Source of the DNA: Solenopsis invicta
Lineage: Eukaryota > Arthropoda > Insecta > Hymenoptera > Formicidae
Reading direction: 5' to 3'
DNA: 64,000 nt
Assembly (NCBI RefSeq): GCF_016802725.1
Contig: NC_052664.1
Location: forward strand, 16,078,405-16,142,404
Positions 38,117 to 49,900 of this stretch are shown piece after piece. A program made the position numbers and the translations under genes. Each line of letters starts with the position of its first letter. Within the stretch, counting starts at the first letter, position 1. A model generated the notes under the pieces. It did no database searches and was not told the DNA's origin. It saw only the letters and a list, made by a program, of their open reading frames with translations.

Positions 38117-40377
38117 TCGCTCATAGGCAGAGGCGCCGGTGGCTACGTCAATCTTCTCTCGCATTCGCCGGTCGATACACCTTGTCCCGGCTATCGGTAC
38201 CGCGAATCTAGAGGCAATCTGCTGGACGAAGCGGCGCCATTGGTAGCCACCACACCGCCAGCATTGCACGACAATGCCGAGAGAAATCCCGACGTCCTCT
38301 GCCCGGTGGAAATACATGTGCATGATCCCGCAATACGCGAACGACGACGACGTCCCATGAGCCATCATGTTGAGAAACGGCACCAGAGAACCGTCGAAGA
38401 TAGTTCCAAAAGATGGATTGATCTCGATGAAAATGTGCTGGACGGTTACATCTTAATCGATGACAGGAACCTTGGTCCCTCAGTCCCCGAGTTTGACGGT
38501 GAGGAATTACCGTATCCCGAGGATGCTACTGAGTACGATGACGATGACAATGGCGATGATGACGGTAACCAAGACGAAGATACTGGCAGTCATGGTAGAT
38601 GCGACTGGTCATATAATCGATCAAAGAGAAGTAATTTAAAACAATATCGGTCTGATTTCGATTTTGGCGTGACATATCCACTCGCGAATAGTCATGGAAA
38701 TGCCTATCAGGACTCGAGCAGCCACAGTAAATACACAAAACTGTATGCAGAACAACGGAAAGCCAGGAATAATTTGGAAATAGCTCACGGCCTTGACATG
38801 TCATCGTACGCAGTAGCAAACAGTCATGGCGAACACGGCAATCCGTCGGCAGATATACGGGACCGAGGTTACAGAGAGAATTCGAAAGGTGACAATCAAA
38901 TTTGGGATACGAGGCCAGTAGACATGAATTATGAAATAGCCAACAGTCACAGCAATTACCGCGTGTTCTATGACAGTCAGACGCAACATCAAACTATGAT
39001 GCCTCCTTGGTCCTCGGAACCAAAGTCGGAAAATTACAAGAAAAAAGAAGAGAAAATCACAAAAATTGAAGACACGCACGTTACTTCGGAAAAATCTAAA
39101 AATAATGCCGCGAGAAAGGAGAACAATAAAGAATACGAGGCAAATCAATCAGAAAAAATAAACGAGCCAGACTCCGAAACTAATAGCGATATTGAGCAAT
39201 GCTTAGTACAAATCGAGGAAAGTCTTTTGAATATCGAACAAAATCTTCTTCACGTTCAAGATCTGGATATTCCAGAGCTGCGAAATCTACTCTACAAGAG
39301 TCCGAGTATCGAACGAAGCCTTTACGAGGTATCTAAACACAACACAAAATACTTATCATAAATATTTTGTAAAAATTTTTTATAAATGTTTGAAATAATA
39401 CAAAAGTCATTACTAATAATAAATATTTTAAAAATATATTAAAAAATATTTGCAGTATATAAGCTGAAATGTGTTTTTTAATATCTTTTAGCAACACAAT
39501 ATAAATACTTATTATAAACATTTAGTTAATAATAAATATTCCAAATAGCATGAGCGATTGTTAACAACTCAAAGAAAATTCACCTTTTTAAATTCTTTAT
39601 GAATTAGCGTAATCTGTTTGAAATAAATTTTTAAACTTTTAAATAATTTTTAATTTAAAAAAATTTTTTTTATTACGAACTCAGTAAACACAGAAGCTAA
39701 CTGTTATACAAGTAACACATAAGAGTAACATGTGATATTATAGAATAATTATGATAAATAATTCCAAATTTAGTCCTTTTCAAGTGAGATGGTTAAATAT
39801 AATTAAATTTATTTAAAGTAATGTTATTTAATTGACTTACTTGAACAGAACTTTAGGTTAAAACGTTATAAAGAAGTTTTAATAAACATTTGCAAATTTG
39901 TCGATTGGAATTATTTATTATTTTTGTCATTGGCGACTATAAGTAATACTACGAGAATAATTATGTTAATATTATATCTCTTGTTTTATATGCACAATTT
40001 AACTGTTGTAAAAATCTCTTTTCTTATCTATACATATATTTTTTGTTATCTACTTGTTATAATAAAATAATAATATAATAGTAGCAATAATAGCAGTAGA
40101 AGCGGGTAAAAGTATATCAGTCCCTAGATGTCACCTAGATCTAAAAAGATGCTTCTAAGTAACTTCCGGTAAGTTGTCAATCCCAATCCAGTATTGTATA
40201 ACAGACATGTACGGGTCTTATATACGTAACTGATGTTATTTATACAACAGTTATGTTCTATGTTTGCTGAGATGTACCAAATATTTAATAAATACATATT
40301 TAAAAAAATATATATATATATTTTTTTTTTTTGCAGTATATAAACTGAAATAGAAACTGAACTGAACTTTGAAAGTT

Positions 40378-40426
<49 letters not shown>

Positions 40427-41630
40427 AATTTTTCTTATAAATATATTTTATAAATATTTATGTCATGTTTGGCTACAGGATCTCCTCTACACAGATGGCA
40501 ATGTTCCGGTTATTCCCAAGAATAAATCCACATCTCTCGATTCGGACGAAGAACAAGAAGAAAACGAGGAAGAGGAAGAAATAGAGGAAGAGGAAGTATG
40601 GATAGGCCAAAATATAACGATTAAAGATAACGAAGACGAAGACGGAGATGCGAGTGCACCTCTTATAAACAGTTCCAATGAAGAATGCTCGGATACAATC
40701 AACGTTGACGAACATAATTCCTCAAAATCGGCAGATGATCACTATACCGATTATTGGACCGATGAATTAAATCTACAAGAAGAGGAAAAAGATTCGAATT
40801 CTCAATATTCAAAGAAGAACTTTGTGCTCAATAGTCTTGGCAAAACTCTACCAAGAAAAATCGCTTTAGATGAAGTTAAAGAAAATATTAGGTTGTGCTC
40901 GTCGGAATCGGAAGAACCCACGATTACGATCGATTACAATTTGAATAGCGCGTACGCCGAAAAGAAATCCCTCTTCCGCGACAAATGGCACAGCAGGGCG
41001 AGCTCGCTGGACGAGAACTCGATCTTCCAGAATTCGGAATTTGGTGACAAGCAAGAGAATGATAAGCCCTCGTTGCAGGAAGTCTTCCTTATGGCCACGG
41101 GGTCTCGTCGTTTAGCAGCCAACGTGAAAGCACTGTCAGAGGGCACCCTACAAACTGAACGGATAAAACGACGCGACAGAAGAGGGTCCCATGAAGAGAA
41201 GCTTCTACAGGCCGTTGAAGCAACAGCAGATTTTCGAAAAAAACTCGAGAGTTTTGCGTCGCAGCGACGATATGTTCTACATAGACAAAAGAGAATGATG
41301 CCGAAATTAGCCAAGGAAATCTTGGATAATGCAATGTCACGATCTAAAGAAAAATCACCCACGAAACCAAAACGTGCGATTGCGTCGACAGCTAAGACGC
41401 AGGACAGAGACAATGGCGCCGGTAAGAATACCGGTTGCGATAAGAGAAAGAGAAAGAAATCGGCAAAAAATCAAAGTACCTCGGAGAACGCTCTGGTACC
41501 CAGCAAATTAATCTCCCTTTCGTTGTCGTTGCTTCTCGCAGCCCTCCTGCAAGCGGTTAGATGCTTAACGGATCTCGTCGAAGATGCCTTCAGATCGGTC
41601 AGTTTCGATAAAAACGGATTGCTGCAGTAA
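38117..41630 (+). CDS. Long acidic protein with C-terminal hydrophobic segment, in frame behind the DRAM-B stop
   Basis: Two coding exons: open from 38117 to donor GAG|GTATC at 39328, then acceptor CTACAG, exon 40479-41630 (TAA); both junctions are phase 0. The open part is 787 residues. The first in-frame ATG (38357) would give 707. I recognise no family. Features, counted from 38117: an Asp-rich run around 140-155; three repeats Y-x-(L/V/I)-ANSH near 190, 234 and 275; a Lys/Glu-rich stretch near 310-350; in exon 2 another strongly acidic run (EENEEEEEIEEEE); a charged helical part with LLQAVEATADFRKKLESF; basic clusters including KRKRKK; and a hydrophobic segment ISLSLSLLLAALLQAV at about 749-764, 23 residues before the end, compatible with a tail anchor. 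Codon use and composition look coding. The upstream limit is exactly the DRAM-B TGA. It may be a readthrough extension, an alternative DRAM-B isoform, or a separate gene. Start 38117 is the edge of the open frame, not a claimed start codon. Confidence 0.7.
40080..40150. repeat. Dispersed repeat fragment related to 53576-53640
   Basis: AGTAGCAATAATAGCAGTAG followed by ATCAGTCCCTAGATGTCACC and TAGATCTAAAAAG parallels, in order, a segment at 53576-53640 (GTAGTAGTAGTAATAAAAAC, TGTCAATCCCTAGACACATT, AGCTCTAAAAAG). The match is moderate. It lies in the intron of the acidic-protein gene. Confidence 0.5.
40380..40423. repeat. (TA)n microsatellite
   Basis: About 22 uninterrupted TA dinucleotides, located 55 bp upstream of the acceptor of the exon starting at 40479. 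A shorter AT run precedes it at 40308-40320. Confidence 0.95.
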
Positions 41631-43030
41631 ACTGCAAAACAAATGTCCGACAATGCAGCTAATGTCTCGGTTATATTCTAAACAATGGATTCTTAAGTAT
41701 TTAACAACAATTAATTATGTCACCGATAAACCTCGTAATCGTTTAAGAATTACACGATATCTGTGATAAATGCTATGCTTAGGATTTTTAACAAAACTTG
41801 CATTAACCCCTGCTTCCAAACTACCGAGATTGACGAAGTTTCATCTGGTTAACAAGAATTGAAACTGATTTTAAAGAACTTATAAATATAGCATGCTGTG
41901 AATGTGATTATATGCGAGCGAGTTAATCTTGACTATTACTCTTTCTCTTTAAAATATAAAATTAAAAGACAGACGGGCACAACGAAGCGAAATGCGATAG
42001 TGCATGATAAATTTGAATAACTTGACGGTGCTGAATACGGGCTAAGTGTCAACGGTGTTTTAATATTATGTATATACGTTTAAAAGTGCCTGAAATCTAT
42101 CGCGTATCACATACGAGGTGTAGTACACGATACACTATTAATAACGCTATTTACGTCTATCTTCATAAATCTCTTTTTTCAAGTTGTAAGAGCATTGAGA
42201 GAAAATAAAAATGAAGCGAGAAGATAAAATGCTTGAAACGTAAAAGCGTAATTCGCTTTTCCCTACTTCATCTCCATCCTTTTCTTCACGATTCAAAGAA
42301 CCTAAATCTGGAAATGGTAATATTGGGCCTTTCAAGTGCTCAATTTGAAAGAAATCTCTGACTAAAACAATTGTAACCTCAATAAGATTCTATTATAGAA
42401 TGTCATTTATATATGCATTGAGGCAAAGTGAAGATACTCTGAATTATCTTTTTATATCAGTCACACATATAAAGTTCAAAATCTTTTATTTTATTATAGC
42501 ATAGATAATGCCATTAAAAAGCAAAGATAAATTATTTTTAACTCAACACTGTTGTCGATAAAGAGAAAACAATGGTATTTCTATTTTATTGAGTAACAAA
42601 TCGACTGAACAGCAGTGATCATTTCCGTGATAATTTACGAATTACTATCATCAATTGTTACTTTATCGGTTTATTTTTGCAATCTCGTTCAACTCGCTAT
42701 CGATCTTTTTCTCTTTGAATCAGCACAAAATGATTTATACGATGTATGTATATATCGCGTGTAAAATAGTATACGAGGAGCAAGGATGGAATTCAGATCG
42801 ATATTTCATGCTTATCGAGAGGTCGACTAAGGTCGAAGGGATGACATAGTAACGTAATACTGAACAGTTTCGAAATGCTTCCTCATCTTCGAGTTTCTCA
42901 TCACAATCAGTTGAACAAAGTCTCGAGTTTCCAAGTGAAGGCTATCTTTTGCAAAGCTGTCTCTAAAGATAGTTATTTGTTCGTTTGCATGTTGTTGATC
43001 TTAATGACAGTATATTGTTGTTAATAAAAC
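41631..43030 (+). terminator. 3'UTR candidate with poly(A) signal
   Basis: No coding frame after the TAA at 41628-41630. AATAAA at 43023-43028 is a plausible poly(A) signal, giving a 3'UTR near 1.4 kb, although earlier cleavage is possible. The sequence up to there is less AT-rich than the intergenic DNA that follows, which fits a UTR. Confidence 0.45.
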
Positions 43031-43300
43031 ATAATATACAGAGTGAATTGAAATAGATACTTTCACCTTGGTTATTCTAATTTTCTTAAGAATGAAAAAA
43101 TAAAAGTATACAAAAATATAGGTTCGGAAATTTTTCCGAAATATAACACGTTTTTTTACACCAAAATTTTTTATGAACCGTTGTAGACCGCAGAATTACG
43201 AGCATTGCTAACATTTGTTGTTAGAAATAAACAATGTGGTAAGACCTGCTATTTTGACATTTAAGACAGCGTATCGTAGTAAATCAAACGTTTCATAGGT

Positions 43301-43541
43301 CGGTACTCATAATCGATTCTTATATTTAAAGTTGTCTTAAGCACAGTCTCAAACGTCACTATATATAACCAACCATCAGCAAACGTCACTATATATAACC
43401 AACCATCACGATATTCACAGTCAATTCTTATTTCAAGACCGTTTTACGTAATGTCTTAAGAGGCTAATACAACTCTCTGATTGATTAACATTTTAAAATA
43501 GTATTTAAGACGGTCTTAAATATAAGAATCGATAAATACCG
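43301..43541. mobile_element. ~240-bp MITE-like element with internal 30-bp tandem duplication
   Basis: CGGTACTCATAATCGATTCT at the left reappears inverted at the right (AGAATCGATAAATACCG), and TATATTTAAAG.TGTCTTAA matches the inverted TTAAGACGGTCTTAAATATA. Inside, a 30-bp unit beginning AAACGTCACTATATATAACC is repeated exactly at 43351-43380 and 43381-43410 apart from its last bases. It is a non-autonomous element. Confidence 0.7.
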
Positions 43542-46500
43542 ATCAAATAGGTCAAAAAGAAAGTGTTTCCAAACCTCTGTTTATATAATCTTTTTTCATC
43601 TTTAGAAAGAGTAGAACAGGCTAACGAAGTAGGGTCATCTATTTCAGCATCATCCTCTATATAAGTAACATTATCATTCTATTAGATCCAATATAAAATT
43701 TTTCAGGCGTTATAAGATTGGAAAAATTGTCAATAATTGCAAAATTTCATGTCACTTACGTATAAAATGTAATGGAGATAAAATATTCGGAATTTATCGT
43801 ATCTCATTTGCTTATATTTATATGCATTTGATTTGTACCGCGAAAATATATTATATAAATGTACAAAATTGAATTTTCTTACAATTTACATAAATCTCGC
43901 GTGCAATAGATTTTATTTTCTTTTTTATCTTATATAAAAGAGAAAATAAAATAACTGCGCTTAAGAAAAATTCTGTTATTATTATTGCGACATTTACCAC
44001 CGTATAATAAATGCAAATATCTAAGGAGATCGAGTTCTCTTTTCAGTGCATCAATCGTTTAAGAACGACGTCGTTCACATTCTCTTCTGTACGAAAGCCC
44101 AGCTAGCCAATGCCAACATAAAAACGCCATTACGAAGATGGAGAGCTAGATTCGAGGGCCAGAGTCTTCCGAGAGACTTAATACTAAAATATACCCTCAT
44201 GTGAAAATGAAATCGAACGCTCGGTTGAATCTATTTTCCGCAAGAGAAAAACGCTCTAGTCCTTCCCGAGAGACTTGAATTTCACAAATGACCTTCAGCA
44301 CTTTCTGTGGAATACTTCCTTAACGATACATCATTCCTTGTAGATATCAATCATTAAACTTTATACGGACAGAGATCGCAAAGGATTATGCATAGCATGC
44401 ATGGCAAATACATGCAAAACACATTATCGTTACGTTAATGCTTATCAAAATGAACTTCAATCCCTTCAAAATTCTGGCACACTGCCATATTATAGTTATA
44501 CACACACATTTCTAGCTCAATAAAGAGATAAAGAGTGTTTCAACTATCCCTTGATTTTAGACGTGCATATACAAGCCTCATAGTTTAGGCAAAATACTGG
44601 TAAAGTTAGTACTTAACAAAGGCACTCAAAACGTGTTTAGAACAAACCAGGGAGTTAATAGTTATAATTCTACTAGGAAATAGTTCCTAACTATAATTGT
44701 TTTGTAGCCGTTATCCAAATAGTGTAATATGACCGATTGACCGACATACTCGTTTCAAGCATTTTAAAAATGAACATATTCTACGTTGTAAATCTGCATG
44801 AAATTAAATACTGAGCTAATTCATTATAGATTCAGTCATTATAAAGCTAATTCATTATAAAGCTCAGTCATTATAAATGAACTGTGGCTTTGATTTGCAA
44901 AATTCGGATTGCAATACATTGAACAATACACGTCAAATAATCATCGTGTATATATTTACCAGCTCGTATTGATTTTTACATTCTCACTTGATTTCTTTTA
45001 AATCAGTCAACCTCTACTTGATTTTTCTCTTTCCACAAAGAAAATTCTTTTTATCCAACCATAAAATTTATTTACTTCAGAGATTGGATCTACGTCATAC
45101 TTAATGCTTCAAATCAAAAGCGCCTTTCAACTTCCTCGACAATCCTTTGACGAAACGCGCGCGTAATTGATGATCTTGTTCGTCTCGTTTTCCGCTTTGT
45201 TACTGGCGACACGAGAAACTGAATAAAATATAGTAACGTGTCAGAGAGGCGAGCGCATCTATGCAGTTGCTTATGCGTCACGCGCTTTGCAGCATCGCAA
45301 AAACAGAGATGGCTTGTTTGACCTGAAACATATTGCTATGAAATTCAGGCACACTAAAATTTTTATGATATCGACAAATTACCAATTCTGAGATCAATTT
45401 CCAAAGTTTACGAGCAAAGACGACGTATTAATTCTGAAGAAACTTCGTCAATAAAATGCAATATTAATATACTGCTTAATTTTAGCATAACTTCAAAGCA
45501 TTTCATATTCCGGTGTTAAGTACGTGCTCATTACGACGATAATGGAACGCAGCATAATAAAAGAAATGTATAATAGCCTTTTTTGTACATCCACAACTTT
45601 TAGAAAAAAAAGCTAAAATACATATATGTATATAGAAAATTGCATGTAGCCGCTCACAGAGCTCGAATTTGCATGATTCCAACAATTTTTGAATATGTTA
45701 GATGAGCTATGTAATAAAACTTAGAGCACTGGATAGAAAAGAACATTTAGAATACGCACTTTATAGAAATGATAGTCAAAAACTTCTTTTACATTCCATT
45801 AATTTTTATCTCAGTTTTCATTTTAATAAATAATTCAATTTATAAACTTTTCTTAAAAATAGTTATTATATATAGTTATATGTATATTGCCGCACATTGG
45901 CTGTTTCCATTAACATTTTTCACAGCGTCAAAAGACAAAAAGTCGTTTAATTAAAAATAATTTTCAAACGTTTAAAAAAAATTGTTAATTTAACGAGAAA
46001 AATAAAAATTTGGTATTTATCAGCATCAATCTTATGTATGTTTACGAATTAATACTTAGTTATTTTGTAATTATGTCTTTCGTATGCTCCAGTTAAAAAT
46101 AACGATGTTAAGCAATTTAAACGAAACTAGATTGCAAAGGCTGCGCGACAGAATCCGCTTAAAAGTTAATAGAGAGAAAAATCGTTTTGAAGAGCAAAGT
46201 TTAAACGCTGGGCCGCACTAGGGGTGTCCGTAGCTCGTGATAATCCTCTGGTGGATCACGGTAGATCACGATAAACGACACGGTGGCGGTTCGTTCCCGT
46301 TTATTTCATTTTCCTCACGCTGAGAACATCGTCTAATTTTTAAAGCACTATGAACTTCCTACTTAATTTTTTTCCGCACCCGCCTCCTCGTTCCCGTAAA
46401 GTAATAACGAAAATCTTCTAACAAATTTTTATCGATCACCGCGGAATCAAATTTTCCTTTTTTTGTAGATAGGCCGCGAGATTGAAAACGTGTTCACAGG

Positions 46501-46898
46501 TCGGAGCGAGCGTGTCGATCATCGCATATCAAATTGTCGATACCGTTTGAAATTTAATTTTGATAAACTCACGAACACACTTTTACAATTATATCGTTTG
46601 ATATTTAGAAACGTCTCTATCAGTTTTCTCATTTTTTTTTTTAAAGAAAGAAATTTTTACATAAAGAAACATTTCTCGGAATTATTGATATAAGAATCAT
46701 TTCGATAGATTTGCAATTGTTTATTGATCTTGTAGTATATACGGCGAAGTATAAAAAGGCTAATAGCTTGAATTAAAGAAGGCAAATGCGAACAAAGGAA
46801 ATGATTGGATTCGATTCTTGTACCAGTTAAAATAAAATTCTATTGAGAAAATCTAGAAAGAGATCACATTTAATAAGATCATATACATATATACATAT

Positions 46899-46929
<31 letters not shown>

Positions 46930-49900
46930 ATAAAACCAAAACAAATGTGTGTGTAATAAAATCAGTAATAACTTATTACTTATAGAATACTATAACGTCC
47001 AAAGCGATTTTCCATGCTTTCCCCCTCTTTATCTCCTTTTTTTCTTTTCTCATTTTTCTTTGAATCTTTAAATCGAGAGAAAAATTCTTAGAAATTGCCT
47101 GAAATTATTTCTTAAATCTCTCTCACTAATATATATTTTTCTTTGGTAACTATTATAATATGCGAGCGAAAGCAAACGTCAAGTCAGAATATCTCATGAA
47201 CATCTGATCACCGGAGTCGTGCTTTTTGGAACTTTATCGTCACTGTCGCGACTGGCAGTCAGTAGAGAGTAATAAGAGTGCCTTTTCTTCTTTATTACTT
47301 TTAACGAAAATTTAACATCAAAAGTATTCTATAAAAGTTTTAAGTAAAAGGTCCCGACAATGATACTCACCGTTTGCTTTCTCACGCGTTAAACGCAGTT
47401 ATCAATCAGTAACTTATGCGCTAGCGCGTAGTACAAATGTATGTGCGATATATGCAAAAAAAAAGAAGAAGATGAAGAGGGGGAGAGTATGAAAAATCAC
47501 TCTGAACGTTACAATACACACAATTAAGTAATCAACAACTATAGAAGCATCGTAGCAATCGTTGCCGCAGAAAATTGAAATTTTCTACATGACATAAATC
47601 AATTTGCCGGCTGAAATTATTTCAGAATTTTGATTACGATATAAATGTTCAAGAGCAAATGCAAAATAGGAAAAGAGAGGATAGAGAGAGACAGGAAAAC
47701 GCAAAGCATTTCCTGTCGATTAAAATAAATATTCAGGCGGGTAATCCTTCCTTTCTAACCAATGCGCGTTCAATCACGTCAACAGCCGCTCGCTAATGAA
47801 TCGCCAAAACTTTTTTGAATTATTTGTTCCAATTACCGCAAACGGCGCAAACGTGACAAACAAAGCCGTTGCTTTATGTCATTGTGACAACGGATACGTG
47901 CATTACACTCCTGGGACACTTGATACACTCATGCACATTCATGCATCGCGCCAACTATCATAGTGATAATGAATACACTTCTGTTTATATGCATGACGTT
48001 CTTGCAAAGGACAAATCCCACTTATAATAACATTCTGTCCTGCAGCTACTACTTGTCCAACAAACCATTTGAGAATTTCATTTAATTAAAACGCACAATT
48101 ACTTTACTTTAAACAACAATAACAAAAATATATGAAACGAGATTTTTAATCCAATTTCCAATGCAACGAGTTCATTACTTTAATTAAACGTAATCACAAT
48201 CTTCCTGTTTTTTACTGCAATATTATTTAATACGTTCTTCATAATACAATTGCTTGATTTAGAATTCAAACATTAATCTCATATTTTTCTAAATTGTACA
48301 TATTTTAAAAAGTCACTTATTTAAATGACGAAAACTCTTTCCAACAATGTAACATAATTACCTTTATGAAAAGAAATTGTAAGAATGTAATAATATTAGA
48401 TTGTCTTTTATAAGAGTATTCGTGATATTTAGCAGGCTTTGATATCAGTATACCCAAAATACCCAGTGGCAAGGATCCGATTTCCGTATCTTGTTTCAGA
48501 GAAGAGAGAATCTAAAGTCTTTATCCGCGTACTGCGTACTTCGGAAACCGTCTATTTTGCCAGAACACGAATAGAGTTGTAGTCGATCGACTACTTCTTG
48601 CTTATATTGCCAATGGCATGGTTAAACGTTTACGAAGTATTTAAAATATTAATGTCATCTCCGGAAAACTTCCAGAAATAAAGCGAATATAGTTAGAGAA
48701 TAAAACTAGACGGAAAATCAATAAACTCTTAATAACGTACCAAATCGATAGGCAAAATTATGACTTAGTTATACAGTTTCAATTTCATTACATAAAAGTG
48801 ATTTTGTAATTCCCTATCTCTTTACGTCAATTTTATGCAGCAAATTTTATTGTATTGCATATTTAAAAAGTATTAAAAATATAAGAATATCTCTTATTGA
48901 ATATCTCGATGATTTCTATGACATATTCATTAAACGCAAAATAAACACCCAGTTGACACAGTTATGTGTTCACTATATAACAGCTATAAGTTTCAGTACC
49001 ACATTTTGTACATGTAACATGAAAGTTGCGTCAATATTGTAGTTATAGTATTACTTCGCCCTTTTTTAAAAGTAACAATAATGGTACATTTATGTAATTT
49101 TATTATAATTAATCACATTTTTGTACAATGTCTATATAGTTTTATTGTATAAATTCTGTATATTGAAGCATCATATATTTGTTATATAAATAATATACAG
49201 CTTTTGCACATTTATATTACACATTTATATTATAAAAGAAAACAATAAATACGAGTAATTATAATATAAATATTATGAGATACTTGTTATATAAAATATT
49301 ATTTTCAAATTATATAACAATTAATTGTGTCGACTGTGTAGAAAAGAGAGATTTCATTTCTTCTCTTCTTTTATGTTATCTTTTAATAAAGGAAAATAGT
49401 GCAGTTATTTAAATAAATAACGCAATATAGATAGAAAACAAAAAATATAATTAATAACTAGAGCCAGTTCAAACTAATGTTACTGAACTTTATTGTGCTC
49501 TTCATTTAATTAAAAATGATTGTACATGATAAAATATGAAATATCATCTGAACAAGTTTACTAAATTAAGTATAAATTATATTATAAACTTATAAATTAT
49601 AATTATATACATACGTATATATGTATATATATATATATATAAATTTATAATATAATAGATAATACTAAGGACATAAATATATTTAGTAATATATGTTAGA
49701 TGAAGTAAGTCTATGATATATTTTATCACCTTCTGAGTTTGCGCCATATTGTGAAAGTTTGAAATATATGTCAGGACATAAATGACTATCTGTAAACAGG
49801 TCGAGGAAATGCATTTGAACGAAATTTAATAATAAATACGGAATGTATTGGAAATCGCGTGTATTGTAATGGCGTTTTGTCCGATCATCAAAAATGTATT

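Noticed and set aside
38102..41413. Several minus-strand open frames opposite the acidic-protein gene
   Set aside because: They mirror the + strand coding sequence; the + strand frame is longer, spliced and compositionally coding.
46200..46330. Possible tRNA-like or structured RNA in a GC-richer patch
   Set aside because: I could not find A- and B-box elements or a cloverleaf; the repeated GATCACG words do not form one.
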